Positions 55,005 to 64,000 of a DNA stretch of 64,000 nt are shown here, in pieces. The stretch is taken from contig NZ_FXWM01000001.1 of assembly GCF_900177675.1 (NCBI RefSeq), positions 2,303,001 to 2,367,000 of the forward strand, given 5' to 3'. A model generated the notes under the pieces. That model ran no database searches, was not told the origin of the DNA, and saw only the letters and a program-made list of their open reading frames with translations. The DNA comes from Bacillus sp. OV166. Its GTDB lineage: Bacteria > Bacillota > Bacilli > Bacillales > Cytobacillaceae. The position numbers were made by a program, and so were the translations under genes. The first letter of the stretch is position 1; the number at the start of each line of letters is the position of its first letter.

Positions 55005-56321
55005 TTGCCAAAGATTTTTAAGGATTCCAGTTTTACAAGGATACTGATCTTTTTTATTCCATTGGCTGTATCTGCAAGTCTAACATCCATTTCTCATGTT
55101 ATTATTAATGGAACATTGAGCCGGGCCGACCATGCTGAAGTCATTATTGCCAATTACGCGATTGCCTTCTCTTTATTTGGAATCCTTGAACGGCCAGTCT
55201 TGGTTTTTAGGCAAACGAGCTCAGCCTTGGCAAAAGGGAAAGCTTCCTTCAACAAAATTGCCGCTTTTTTTATCAAGGTTTCGCTTGTAATAACAGCCCT
55301 TTGTGTATTAATTGGTCTTACTCGGCTCGGGGATTTGGTGTTTAAGTATGGTTTTAATGCGGAAGCTGATTCTATGGCTTCCTTGAAGTTAACCTTTCTT
55401 GTTCTTTCAGGCGTCATTTTATTTTCCGGTCTCCGCTGCTTATATCAGGGAATGATTATTAATAAATTGGAAACAAAATGGTTAACAATTGGCGTCGTTA
55501 TACGGTTAGCAGGCATGTTTGCTGTCGCTGCTTATTTGAACTTGTCTCATCATGCAAATAGTAGTGCTCCAGGTGCGATGATCTTTTTAACTGGAATGGG
55601 AATCGAATGCTTCATTAGTGTCTGGCGCGGGAATTTGATTGTTAGAGAAAACGATAAGGAAACGGAAACACCTTTGCGACAAAAAGAAATTTCTACTTTT
55701 TATTTTCCGTTAGTTTTTTATTTGTCGTTTCAGACCATCATAATCCCCGTGATTTACGCGTTTCTTGGCAAAATTCAAGATGTTCATTTAGGGATTGCTT
55801 CATTCGCATTGGCTTTTAGCATTACGAATCTGATACTCAGCTTTTTTATGTACACTCATCAGATTGTCCTGCAATTCTATGAAAAAAACAAACAAACGGT
55901 TTTGAAATGCGTGATGGTTTTCAGTATCGTTCCATCTGTCTTTCTGGCAATTCTTAGCTCTACAGCTGTCGGCCCTTGGTTTATGAGAACAGTGTTAGGT
56001 GCTGACATGGCATTGGCAGCTGAAAGTCTGCATGTATTAAAATTTTTTATCATTAAAACCATGGTCTTCCCTTGGGTGGATTACTTTGGCGGCATACTCA
56101 TGCTTCAAAAAAGTACAAAATCTCTGTTAAAACCGCAAATTTTTAATATGATTGCTGTGGTCCTGGTCATTATTCCATTAGTGTATTGGAATCCGGCGCT
56201 AAATGGTAAGGCAGGTGCTATTGCCGCTTCAACAGGTGAATTAATCGGCCTGCTGGCTGTTTACTTCGTTGTAACCCGAAGGCAAAAAATCACTCAGGTG
56301 GCAGAACAGAAAACTGTTTAG
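55005..56321 (+). CDS. MATE/MOP-superfamily-like membrane transporter
   Basis: A 438-residue protein with about twelve hydrophobic helices. The sequence pattern (FFIPLAVSASLTSISHVIINGTLSR, ILERPVLVFRQTSSALAKGK, HLGIASFALAFSITNLILSFFMYTHQIVLQFYEKNK) resembles the multidrug/oligosaccharidyl-lipid/polysaccharide (MOP) flippases and MATE or ANKH-like proteins, though no classical MATE motif is decisive. TTG 55005 is used; GGGGTGG lies upstream at a long spacing. It sits between the two-component genes and the uxaC operon, an unusual neighbour for a pectin locus. Substrate and direction are unknown. Confidence 0.65.
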   Translation: MPKIFKDSSFTRILIFFIPLAVSASLTSISHVIINGTLSRADHAEVIIANYAIAFSLFGILERPVLVFRQTSSALAKGKASFNKIAAFFIKVSLVITALCVLIGLTRLGDLVFKYGFNAEADSMASLKLTFLVLSGVILFSGLRCLYQGMIINKLETKWLTIGVVIRLAGMFAVAAYLNLSHHANSSAPGAMIFLTGMGIECFISVWRGNLIVRENDKETETPLRQKEISTFYFPLVFYLSFQTIIIPVIYAFLGKIQDVHLGIASFALAFSITNLILSFFMYTHQIVLQFYEKNKQTVLKCVMVFSIVPSVFLAILSSTAVGPWFMRTVLGADMALAAESLHVLKFFIIKTMVFPWVDYFGGILMLQKSTKSLLKPQIFNMIAVVLVIIPLVYWNPALNGKAGAIAASTGELIGLLAVYFVVTRRQKITQVAEQKTV

Positions 56322-56337
56322 TTTTTTTAAAGAGAAG

Positions 56338-56416
56338 TGTTAACGTTAACATTTTTTGTTTACATATTTTCTATCATTTGTTAGACTGAATTTATAGAAA
56401 ATTGTTAACGTTAACA
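56338..56416 (+). promoter_or_regulatory. uxaC operon promoter between twin LacI-type operators
   Basis: The perfect 14-bp palindrome TGTTAACGTTAACA occurs at 56338-56351 and again at 56403-56416, centres 65 bases apart. Between them lies a promoter TTTACA (56359-56364), 17 bases, TAGACT (56382-56387). The LacI/KdgR-type repressor encoded as the second gene of the operon is the obvious ligand, and two identical sites suggest DNA looping. Confidence 0.85.
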
Positions 56417-56441
56417 AAATATACATAGGAAGGTGCTCGAA

Positions 56442-57872
56442 GTGGAAAAATTCATGGGTCCAAATTTTTTATTGAAAAATGAAACCGCTGTCTCTTTATA
56501 TCATGATGTTGCGAAGGAAATGCCAATTATTGATTATCATTGCCACTTAAGCCCAAAAGAAATCTATGAAAATAAGAAATTTAAAAATATTACAGAAGCA
56601 TGGCTTTATGGTGATCACTATAAATGGCGTGCAATGAGAGCTAATGGGATACCCGAGGAATATATAACCGGCAACGCCAGCGACTATGAGAAATTTTTAG
56701 CCTGGGCAAGAACTATTCCGATGACAATTGGCAACCCATTATATAACTGGACACATTTAGAGTTACAACGATTTTTTGGTATCTATGATATCCTGAACGA
56801 ACAGAGTGCACCTGAAATTTGGGAAAAAGTAAATGCTTTACTAAATGGAGAAGGCTTTTCTGTCCGTGAACTAATCGTGAAGTCTAATGTGCGAGTAATC
56901 TGTACAACAGATGACCCGGTTGACAGTTTGGAATATCATACGCTGTTAAAGGATGAAAAGGATTTCCCAGTTAGTGTTGTACCGGGATTCAGACCTGATA
57001 AGGGACTTGAAATAAACCGTGAAGGTTTTCTTGATTGGGTGGAAAAACTGGAGGAAGCCTCTAACATTGAAATTAACACGTTTGAAGACTATCTTGCAGC
57101 ATTAGAAGCACGAGTTCAGTTCTTTAATGAAGCCGGAGGCACTGTTTCCGATCATGCATTAGATTCCATGGTTTATAAAGAAGCTGCCTTTGAAGAGGTT
57201 GCTCAAATTTTTGAACAAAGGTTATCAGGCAGCGTGATTCCACTAGAAGCCGAAAGGAAATTTAAGACTTACACACTTATCTTCCTTGGTAAGCTGTATG
57301 CAGACCTAGGCTGGGCGATGCAATTCCATATCAATGCTCATCGGAATAACAACAAGAGAATGTTTCACAAACTAGGTCCTGATACCGGTTACGATTCAAT
57401 CAATGATGATCAAATTGCCAAACCATTGGTAAGGATTCTTGATTCCTTAGAACAAGAAAACAAGCTTCCAAAAACCATCCTTTATTCGTTGAATCCAACC
57501 GATAACTTTGTGATTGCGAGCATTATCAATAGTTTTCAAGACGGAACCACGCCTGGAAAAATACAATTTGGCACGGCATGGTGGTTCAATGATACGAAAG
57601 ATGGAATGATGGATCAGATGAAGGCATTGTCTAATGTAGGTCTCTTCAGCAGGTTCATTGGTATGCTTACAGACTCGAGAAGCTTTTTATCTTATACTAG
57701 ACATGAATATTTCCGCAGGCTGGTATGCAACTTAATCGGAGAATGGGTCGATAACGGCGAAGTCCCAAATGATATGGAGCTGCTGGGCAGAATCGTCCAA
57801 GGCATCTGTTACAACAATGCCAAAGACTACTTTAATTTTAAAATCGCAGAGCCAGCTGGCACCCTAAACTAA
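56442..57872 (+). CDS. uxaC: uronate isomerase UxaC
   Basis: A 476-residue member of the amidohydrolase-like uronate isomerase family that converts D-galacturonate to D-tagaturonate (and glucuronate to fructuronate). The metal motif DYHCHLSPKEIYENK (about 29-43), TTDDPVD and MQFHINAHRNNNKRM are diagnostic. I choose GTG 56442 because AGGAAGG lies eight bases before it; GTG 56433 overlaps that site. It is the first gene of the operon uxaC-kdgR-uxaB-uxaA-kdgA-kdgK-kduI and is controlled from the twin-operator promoter. Confidence 0.95.
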   Translation: MEKFMGPNFLLKNETAVSLYHDVAKEMPIIDYHCHLSPKEIYENKKFKNITEAWLYGDHYKWRAMRANGIPEEYITGNASDYEKFLAWARTIPMTIGNPLYNWTHLELQRFFGIYDILNEQSAPEIWEKVNALLNGEGFSVRELIVKSNVRVICTTDDPVDSLEYHTLLKDEKDFPVSVVPGFRPDKGLEINREGFLDWVEKLEEASNIEINTFEDYLAALEARVQFFNEAGGTVSDHALDSMVYKEAAFEEVAQIFEQRLSGSVIPLEAERKFKTYTLIFLGKLYADLGWAMQFHINAHRNNNKRMFHKLGPDTGYDSINDDQIAKPLVRILDSLEQENKLPKTILYSLNPTDNFVIASIINSFQDGTTPGKIQFGTAWWFNDTKDGMMDQMKALSNVGLFSRFIGMLTDSRSFLSYTRHEYFRRLVCNLIGEWVDNGEVPNDMELLGRIVQGICYNNAKDYFNFKIAEPAGTLN

Positions 57873-57922
57873 ATTATTAAGATGATTTCATGCTGTAGAG
57901 GCAGAAAAAGGAGCTTACAAAG

Positions 57923-58921
57923 ATGGTTACCATAAAGGATATTGCTAAATTAGCCAACGTATCACATACAACGGTTTCAAGGGCACTTAACAACAGCCCA
58001 TTAATCAAAGAGCCGACAAAAAGAAAAATCCTTGAGATTGCCTCTCAGCTGAACTACACACCAAATTTTAATGCGAAAAGCCTAGTGATGCAGAAATCCT
58101 ATACAATTGGATTATTTTTAACCAGCATCAGCAACGGGACATCAGCAAGTTTTCTTGCTGATACCATAAAGGGTGTCAATAGCATCATAACTCAAGATTA
58201 TAACCTGTTCATTCGCGGGATTGATGACTATCAAGACTATTCCAGTATTAATCGGCAAAGGTTTGATGGAATTATCCTAATGAGCCAAAGCGTCCGGGAC
58301 AACTCGTTTATCTATCATGTTCGTCAAAAAGGCATTCCGCTGGTTGTACTTAATAGGGAGATAGAAGAGGATGATCTTATTAATATATTAAGCAATGATA
58401 CTGAGGGATCTCGCCAGGCAGTGGAGTACCTGATAGAGAATGGCCACCGGGATATCGCCATTATCGAAGGAACTCCAAGCTTTAAATCATCACAAATGCG
58501 CAAAGAGGGCTACTTGAAAGCATTAATTGATTATGGAATCCCTATTAAAAAAGAATACTCCGTACAGGGAAATTATGATATGGAAAGCGGATACCAAGCA
58601 ATGGAAAGGCTGTTGTCCCTGAAGGAACCTCCAACCGCTGTATTCTGCTCGAACGATGATATGGCCATTGGGGCCATTCATTCGGTATTTGCTAAAGGAT
58701 TAAAGGTACCTGATGACATTTCTATCTTTGGCTTTGATGATATCGGTTTTTCCCAATATACAACACCAAGATTAACTACAGTGAAACGACCTTTGGAACA
58801 AATTAGCATCCTAGGTGCCAAGAAAATACTATCGATTATGCTCGGTAGTGAGAAGGGTTACGAAAAGATTTTCTTAAAAACAGAACTGATTATTAGGGAT
58901 TCGGTTAAGAAAATTAATTAA
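57923..58921 (+). CDS. kdgR: LacI family regulator, KdgR-like
   Basis: A 332-residue LacI-type repressor. The N-terminal helix-turn-helix TIKDIAKLANVSHTTVSRALNNSPLIKEPTKRKI and hinge NYTPNFNAKSLV are followed by a periplasmic-binding-protein fold (SIFGFDDIGFSQYTTPRLTTVKRP). It is the second gene of the galacturonate operon and probably represses it through the two TGTTAACGTTAACA sites upstream of uxaC. In B. subtilis the KdgR repressor responds to KDG-pathway intermediates, and ExuR is the galacturonate one; which effector applies here cannot be decided from sequence. Confidence 0.88.
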   Translation: MVTIKDIAKLANVSHTTVSRALNNSPLIKEPTKRKILEIASQLNYTPNFNAKSLVMQKSYTIGLFLTSISNGTSASFLADTIKGVNSIITQDYNLFIRGIDDYQDYSSINRQRFDGIILMSQSVRDNSFIYHVRQKGIPLVVLNREIEEDDLINILSNDTEGSRQAVEYLIENGHRDIAIIEGTPSFKSSQMRKEGYLKALIDYGIPIKKEYSVQGNYDMESGYQAMERLLSLKEPPTAVFCSNDDMAIGAIHSVFAKGLKVPDDISIFGFDDIGFSQYTTPRLTTVKRPLEQISILGAKKILSIMLGSEKGYEKIFLKTELIIRDSVKKIN

Positions 58922-59008
58922 CTTATTGCTATGGGTTTATCCGTAGCGGTGTGCCTAAAAATGTTCACGTGTGCATTTTATATTTTTGTTAATAAGGGGT
59001 TGTGGGCT

Positions 59009-60478
59009 ATGCAAAGATTAAATCGAAGGAATTATAAGGAATACGAAATTTGTCCGGAAAAAATCCTTCAATTTGGTGAGGGGAACTTTCTAAGAGGGTT
59101 TGTTGACTGGCAAGTTCAGGTCCTTAACCAGAAAACCGATTTTAATGGCAGTGTTGTTGTAGTTCAGCCAAGAGGATCTGAGAAGATCGAGAGGCTTAAC
59201 CGTCAAGATGGATTGTTTACACTATATTTACAGGGTATCAAGGATGGCCGCCCTGTTAACGAACATATGGTAATTGATTCGATCAGCCGTGGAATTAACC
59301 TTTTTATGGATTATCAGGCGTTTATCGAGCTGGCTGCAAAAGAGGAACTACGCTTTATCATAAGCAATACTACAGAGGCCGGCATTGCTTATGACCCTGA
59401 GGATAAATTGGAGGAACAGCCTCAGAAGAGTTTTCCCGGAAAATTGACTGCCTTCCTATATCATCGATTCAAAGCTTTTTCCGGAGACCAACAACGAGGC
59501 TGTATCATTATTCCCTGTGAACTGATTGAAAATAACGCGAAGGTCCTGAAGGAGATTGTTCTAAAATATGCCCAAGACTGGAATCTTGGCAGTGGGTTTA
59601 TCAATTGGATCGAGAATGCAAATACGTTTTGCTCGAGTCTGGTTGATCGAATTGTCCCTGGATTTCCTTCAGACACCATCCATGAAAAAACGGAGGAGCT
59701 TGGCTATCAGGATGAATTAATGGTGGTGGGTGAACAGTACCATCTGTGGGTAATAGAAGGACCTGAATTTATCAAACACGAGCTTCCAGTAGAAGGTACC
59801 GGATTAAATACGATGGTTGTAAAGGATTTAACTCCATTCCGAACTCGTAAAGTCAGGATTCTAAACGGGGCTCACACAGCGATGACACCTCTAGCTTATT
59901 TATCTGGATTAGAAACGGTTGAAGAAGCAGTAAATGACAATGAAATAGGATTATTTATCAGCGAACTGATAACCGAGGAAATCGTACCTACCCTGGAAGG
60001 GGATGCAGCGGAACTCGGAGTCTACGAAGAGGAAGTCCTAAGCCGGTTTGCGAACCCATATATTAAGCATTATTTAATGAGTATATCCTTAAATTCGATT
60101 TCTAAGTTTATTACGAGAAATTTGCCTTCGCTTATTGATTACATAGAGAAGACTAACGTTCTTCCGATGAGAATGGTTTTTGCTTTGAGCTGCCTTATCT
60201 TCTTTTACCGAGGTAAACGGGGGGAAGAAAGCATCAGTTTGCAGGATCGACCTGAAACACTGCAATTCTTTCAATCTACTTGGAACATGTATGAAAATCA
60301 GGAAATTGAGTTAAACGAGCTAGTCGAAAGTGTACTAAGTGAAAAGATTCTCTGGGATATGGACCTTGATGAGATTTCAAATCTATCAAGCACGGTAACG
60401 AAACACCTCAGTGATATCGAACAACTGGGAGTAAGGAGTGCACTAAAAGAATTATCTAAAACATTGATTAATAAATAA
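59009..60478 (+). CDS. uxaB: tagaturonate reductase UxaB (altronate oxidoreductase)
   Basis: A 489-residue mannitol-dehydrogenase family enzyme. The N-terminal nucleotide segment ILQFGEGNFLRGFVDWQ is followed by ISNTTEAGI, CELIENNAKVLKEIV, DRIVPG and the catalytic-type KVRILNGAHTAMTPLAY. It reduces D-tagaturonate to D-altronate with NADH in the cytoplasm. I choose ATG 59009, behind AAGGGG; the open frame runs further upstream into sequence without a ribosome binding site. It stands between kdgR and uxaA in the operon. Confidence 0.93.
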   Translation: MQRLNRRNYKEYEICPEKILQFGEGNFLRGFVDWQVQVLNQKTDFNGSVVVVQPRGSEKIERLNRQDGLFTLYLQGIKDGRPVNEHMVIDSISRGINLFMDYQAFIELAAKEELRFIISNTTEAGIAYDPEDKLEEQPQKSFPGKLTAFLYHRFKAFSGDQQRGCIIIPCELIENNAKVLKEIVLKYAQDWNLGSGFINWIENANTFCSSLVDRIVPGFPSDTIHEKTEELGYQDELMVVGEQYHLWVIEGPEFIKHELPVEGTGLNTMVVKDLTPFRTRKVRILNGAHTAMTPLAYLSGLETVEEAVNDNEIGLFISELITEEIVPTLEGDAAELGVYEEEVLSRFANPYIKHYLMSISLNSISKFITRNLPSLIDYIEKTNVLPMRMVFALSCLIFFYRGKRGEESISLQDRPETLQFFQSTWNMYENQEIELNELVESVLSEKILWDMDLDEISNLSSTVTKHLSDIEQLGVRSALKELSKTLINK

Positions 60479-60490
60479 GGAGGGCTGGGA

Positions 60491-61987
60491 TTGATGAGAG
60501 ATTACCTTAAAATTCATGAAAACGATAATGTCATTCTAGCTTTAAAAGATTTAAAGAAGGATGAACAGCTGAATGTTGACGGGGCAATGATTCAATTAAA
60601 AGAAGCGACCTACCGAGGACATAAGGTGGCCATCAAAGAAATCCGGAAAAATGAAGATATCATCAAATTTGGGTACCCGATTGGCCACGCCTTGACAGGG
60701 ATTGCACCCGGCGAACTTGTCCATACCCATAATACGAAAACAAATTTATCCGGTACCGAGGAATACCAATACCTTCCAGTTCAAACCACAAATACATTTA
60801 AAGAAGAAAAGCGGACCTTTAGGGGCTATCGACGTGAAAATGGGTCAGTAGGGATTCGAAATGAACTTTGGATTGTTCCGACAGTAGGCTGCGTGAATGG
60901 AATTGCAGAAAAAATTATTAAACGATTCGAAAAATATGTGGGAGACAATAACCCCTTTGATAATGTCCTAGTTTTAAAGCATAGTTATGGATGTTCCCAG
61001 CTGGGGGATGACCATGAAAATACAAAACGGATTTTGGTGAATGCTGTCAACCATCCGAATGCAGGCGGAGTCCTTGTATTAGGGCTTGGCTGTGAAAACA
61101 ATGAACTCCCTGCATTTAAAAAAGCTCTTGGTACAGTGAATGAAAGTAGAGTTAAATTTCTGATCTCACAGGCGGTTACCGATGAAATTGAAGAAGGCTT
61201 TAAATTAGTCATGGAACTCTATGAAGAAGTAAAACAGGATAAAAGGGAGAATATCCCACTGTCAGAATTAAGAATAGGTTTAAAATGCGGTGGTTCTGAT
61301 GGTTTCTCTGGCATAACGGCGAATCCGCTCCTTGGCAGATTTTCTGATTATCTCATTGCCCAAGGTGGCACAACGGTTCTTACCGAAGTTCCGGAAATGT
61401 TTGGTGCGGAAAAAATTCTAATGGAACGTGCAGCAAATGAAGAGGTATTTCACAAAGTAGTCGGTTTAATTAATGATTTTAAAGAATATTTCCTTCAACA
61501 TAATCAGCCAGTTTATGAGAACCCATCGCCCGGAAATAAGGCTGGCGGGATCACAACCCTTGAGGATAAATCACTTGGCTGCACACAGAAGGCTGGCACG
61601 TCAACAGTTGTTGATGTCCTGAAGTACGGGGAGGTTCTGAAAACAAAAGGACTAAACCTTCTTAGTGCACCTGGAAATGATTTAATTGCTTCGACAGCGC
61701 TTGCTGCCGCAGGATGTCATATGGTTCTGTTCACTACAGGAAGGGGAACACCGTTCGGAACCTTTGTTCCGACCGTTAAGATTTCTACAAACACCCAGAT
61801 TTATGAAACAAAACCTCATTGGATCGATTTTAATGCCGGCACTTTATTGGAAGACCATATCTCGGCAGACCAAGTCCTGAATAATTTTGTTGATTATATC
61901 GTCAATGTGGCAAGTGGTGAAATGGCGAATAACGAAAAGAATGACTTTCGTGAAATCTCTATTTTTAAAAGCGGCGTGACATTATAA
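60491..61987 (+). CDS. uxaA: altronate dehydratase UxaA
   Basis: A 498-residue enzyme with an N-terminal SAF domain (to about 95) joined to the large dehydratase part: GYRRENGSVGIRNELWIVPTVGCVN, KHSYGCSQLGDDHENT, LKCGGSDGFSGITANPLLG, CTQKAGTSTVVDVL. It removes water from D-altronate to give 2-keto-3-deoxygluconate and needs Fe2+. GGAGGG precedes adjacent TTG 60491 and ATG 60494; either could start the protein. It is close behind uxaB and precedes kdgA in the operon. Confidence 0.94.
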   Translation: MMRDYLKIHENDNVILALKDLKKDEQLNVDGAMIQLKEATYRGHKVAIKEIRKNEDIIKFGYPIGHALTGIAPGELVHTHNTKTNLSGTEEYQYLPVQTTNTFKEEKRTFRGYRRENGSVGIRNELWIVPTVGCVNGIAEKIIKRFEKYVGDNNPFDNVLVLKHSYGCSQLGDDHENTKRILVNAVNHPNAGGVLVLGLGCENNELPAFKKALGTVNESRVKFLISQAVTDEIEEGFKLVMELYEEVKQDKRENIPLSELRIGLKCGGSDGFSGITANPLLGRFSDYLIAQGGTTVLTEVPEMFGAEKILMERAANEEVFHKVVGLINDFKEYFLQHNQPVYENPSPGNKAGGITTLEDKSLGCTQKAGTSTVVDVLKYGEVLKTKGLNLLSAPGNDLIASTALAAAGCHMVLFTTGRGTPFGTFVPTVKISTNTQIYETKPHWIDFNAGTLLEDHISADQVLNNFVDYIVNVASGEMANNEKNDFREISIFKSGVTL

Positions 61988-62067
61988 ATCTGTGTTGTTC
62001 ATCTCTACTAACTGAATTCTTGCAAAAAATAATTGTCATAGTAAGTGTACTTTCTAAGGAGGCAGAC

Positions 62068-62718
62068 ATGAAAAAACTAGGAATTTTAACCAAGCTTACG
62101 GATTGTGGTGTTGTTGCCGTTGTCAGGGCAGATTCGAAAGAAGAAGCAATACAAATTTCTGAGGCCTGTGTAAAGGGCGGGATTATGGGAATTGAAGTTA
62201 CCTTTACCATTAATGAGGCAGAAACGGTTATTAAAGAACTTGCCTCCTATTTCGGTGACAACTCTGAGGTCGTCATCGGCGCAGGAACCGTACTCGATGC
62301 TGCGACAGCCAGAATTGCTATTTTAGCTGGTGCCCAGTTTATCGTAAGTCCAGGCTTTGATAAACAGACTGCCAAGCTCTGCAATCTATATCAGATACCG
62401 TACATGCCCGGCTGCATGACCATTATGGAAATGAAAACAGCTCTGGAATATGGGTCTGACGTTATTAAGTTGTTCCCGGGGAATGCTTTCGGACCGGATT
62501 TTATCAAAGCAGTGAAGGCCCCGCTTCCGCAGGTCAATATTATGCCAACAGGCGGTGTAAGTCTGGAGAATGCGGACCAGTGGATTAAAAACGGATGTGT
62601 GGCAATTGGAGTAGGAGGAAATCTTGTTGCTTCAGCAAAAACAGGAGAATACGAAAAAATTACGGAATATGCAAGCCAATATGTTAAAAAAGTACAGGAA
62701 GCAAGAGAGGGCTTATGA
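62068..62718 (+). CDS. kdgA: KDPG aldolase (2-keto-3-deoxy-6-phosphogluconate aldolase)
   Basis: A 216-residue class I aldolase. The catalytic Glu lies in GIEVTF (about residue 45) and the Schiff-base lysine in VIKLFPG (about residue 135), with MPTGGV closing the phosphate site. It cleaves KDPG to pyruvate and glyceraldehyde-3-phosphate, the last step of galacturonate use. ATG 62068 has an AAGGAGG site; the frame is open further upstream without one. The gene ends by overlapping the start of kdgK. Confidence 0.94.
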   Translation: MKKLGILTKLTDCGVVAVVRADSKEEAIQISEACVKGGIMGIEVTFTINEAETVIKELASYFGDNSEVVIGAGTVLDAATARIAILAGAQFIVSPGFDKQTAKLCNLYQIPYMPGCMTIMEMKTALEYGSDVIKLFPGNAFGPDFIKAVKAPLPQVNIMPTGGVSLENADQWIKNGCVAIGVGGNLVASAKTGEYEKITEYASQYVKKVQEAREGL

Positions 62719-63731
62719 TGAAGAAGGTTGTCACACTTGGAGAAATCATGCTCAGATTTTCGACTGCTGCCGGGGAACGGCTGTCACAAACTGGCCAGCT
62801 GACCGTGAATTATGGAGGAGCTGAAGCCAATGTGGCGGTTTCCTTGTCTCATTTTGGATATGATGCCTTCTTTGTAAGTAAAGTTCCTGATAACGCTTTA
62901 GGTCAAGCCGTTGATAGGCATTTAAGGTCCCACGGTGTTCGAACTGACTACCTGTTAAAGGGAGGGGAACGTCTTGGCACCTATTACCTTGAGGCGGGGA
63001 TTGGGGAAAGAAGCGCACAAGTTACCTATGATAGAAAATATTCTGCCTTTTCTATGCTGGAAGCGGATGAAATTAATTGGGTTGAAATTTTTATGGATGC
63101 TTCATTATTCCATGTTTCAGGGATTACATTGGCGCTGTCACCCGAGCTCAGGGAAACAGTCCTACTGGCGGTAAAAAAGGCAAAGGAATTGGGTGTCAAA
63201 ACGAGTTTTGATTTCAATTACCGGGCTAAGCTTTGGAACCAGCAGGAAGCTGGGAAAGCCATATTTCCGCTGCTTCCCTTTATAGATATTTGTTCGTTCG
63301 GAGAACTGGATGCCATCTATTTATTAGGTCTCGCTGAAGCAGATGAGTCCCTCTCACAGACTGAAAGACTAATACATTATTATTCTAAAATCACTGAAAT
63401 GTATCCGAACATTCAGTTTATCAGCTCCACGTTCAGAACGGTCATTTCATCATCCAACAACCAACTGCAAGGCAATCTGTTTGCACAAGGCGAACTATAT
63501 CAGTCCAAAGTTCATCATATTGATCCTATTGTCGACCGGGTTGGCGGAGGGGACGCCTTTGCATCCGGTATTTTAACAGGAATCCTTGAAGAATTTGGCC
63601 AGCAACAGACCGTTTCTTTTGCTACAGCAGCCTCGGCACTGAAACACACTATTCACGGTGACTGTAATATATTCACAAAAGAGGAAGTATTTCGCTTTGC
63701 TGACAGTGCCCCTGGAAAAATTGTTCGGTAG
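62715..63731 (+). CDS. kdgK: 2-keto-3-deoxygluconate kinase
   Basis: A 338-residue PfkB/ribokinase family kinase. TLGEIMLRFS begins the protein, GGAEANVAVSLSHFG is the substrate-side signature, SFDFNYRAKLW is in the middle, and VDRVGGGDAFASGILTG is the PfkB motif with catalytic Asp (GGGDAF). It phosphorylates KDG to KDPG for the aldolase encoded just before it. The ATG at 62715 overlaps the kdgA stop, with a second ATG right after. kduI follows 38 bases later. Confidence 0.94.
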   Translation: MMKKVVTLGEIMLRFSTAAGERLSQTGQLTVNYGGAEANVAVSLSHFGYDAFFVSKVPDNALGQAVDRHLRSHGVRTDYLLKGGERLGTYYLEAGIGERSAQVTYDRKYSAFSMLEADEINWVEIFMDASLFHVSGITLALSPELRETVLLAVKKAKELGVKTSFDFNYRAKLWNQQEAGKAIFPLLPFIDICSFGELDAIYLLGLAEADESLSQTERLIHYYSKITEMYPNIQFISSTFRTVISSSNNQLQGNLFAQGELYQSKVHHIDPIVDRVGGGDAFASGILTGILEEFGQQQTVSFATAASALKHTIHGDCNIFTKEEVFRFADSAPGKIVR

Positions 63732-63769
63732 TTTTTCTTAATAAATTGATGGTAAAGGAGAAATGGAAG

Positions 63770-64000
63770 ATGGAAACACGTTACGCGATTCATCCGGAAG
63801 ATATGAAAAAATATACAACTGAAGAGTTAAGAAGAGAATTTTTAGTAGAAACCCTTTTTGAGCCGGGGCAGGTTCACTTAACCTATACTCACAATGACCG
63901 CATGATTTTCGGCGGGGTTACACCGGCAGAAGGCGAATTGACTATTAAACTGGATAAAGAATTGGGTGTTGAATATTTCCTTGAGCGCCGTGAACTAGGA
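63770..64000 (+). CDS. kduI: 5-keto-4-deoxyuronate isomerase KduI (N-terminal part)
   Basis: The first 77 codons are present; the rest lies beyond the window. ETRYAIHPEDMKKYTTEELRREFLVETLFE, VHLTYTHNDRMIFGGVTP and YFLERRELG are unmistakable KduI. It isomerises 5-keto-4-deoxyuronate, the product of unsaturated galacturonate, toward 3-deoxy-glycerohexo-2,5-diulosonate; kduD probably follows outside. AAAGGAG sits nine bases before the ATG. This gene links the lyase-derived branch to KDG. Confidence 0.93.
   Translation, partial: METRYAIHPEDMKKYTTEELRREFLVETLFEPGQVHLTYTHNDRMIFGGVTPAEGELTIKLDKELGVEYFLERRELG

Overview
The window looks like chromosomal DNA from a low-GC, Gram-positive, spore-forming Bacillaceae (Bacillus/Neobacillus type). 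The evidence is strong AGGAGG ribosome binding sites, frequent TTG/GTG starts, a class IV PHA synthase (PhaR+PhaC), CcpA-type cre sites, YesM/YesN-type regulators and a GC-rich dispersed repeat of a kind I associate with this family. I saw no rRNA, tRNA or CRISPR array.

Layout. (1) 1-5.6 kb: accessory stress genes. These are the end of an MhqD-like hydrolase, a DoxX protein, an FMN quinone/azo-type reductase, a pirin and a duplicated AhpD-like protein. Between them lie a decayed IS200/IS605-like element and a frameshifted PAS-GGDEF gene. (2) 5.7-15 kb: a LysR regulator diverging from an acyl-CoA synthetase, aldehyde dehydrogenase, Fe-alcohol dehydrogenase, SdsA-like alkylsulfatase and a frameshifted MFS transporter. 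Together they read as an alkyl sulfate/fatty alcohol catabolic island. (3) 15-17.4 kb: an unknown PHA-associated protein, PhaR and PhaC. (4) 17.5-23.4 kb: an HTH-TPR (RRNPP-like) regulator diverging from a large secreted subtilase with a C-terminal dockerin-like module. (5) 23.6-29.2 kb: an ETF pair, a DUF421 membrane protein, and a TetR/DHA2 efflux pair. (6) 29.5-33.3 kb: a ParM-like actin with an unknown partner, then phasin PhaP divergent from the C-terminal remnant of a second phaC, then an unknown conserved gene. (7) 33.7-37 kb: a YeiH/LysR pair, followed by a mosaic of GGDEF, aconitase and MmgE/PrpD fragments. (8) 37.7-39.3 kb: an uncharacterised two-gene membrane/SH3 operon.

(9) 39.7 kb to the end: a large pectin/galacturonate catabolic locus. 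It holds a secreted exo-polygalacturonase, an intracellular GH28, two permeases and a binding lipoprotein, a GH105 hydrolase, a PL1 pectate lyase (frameshifted), a YesM/YesN-type two-component system and a MATE-like transporter. These are followed by uxaC-kdgR-uxaB-uxaA-kdgA-kdgK-kduI. Polymer is cut outside the cell, oligomers are imported and cleaved, and the uronates go through tagaturonate, altronate and KDG to KDPG, then pyruvate and glyceraldehyde-3-phosphate. Two promoters carry cre sites beside a shared upstream box, and the uxaC promoter lies between two identical LacI-type operators.

A recurring theme is gene decay. Several genes are broken by single-base deletions, often in short homopolymers, and others survive only as fragments. 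Some of this could be sequencing error, but the fragment mosaics cannot be.
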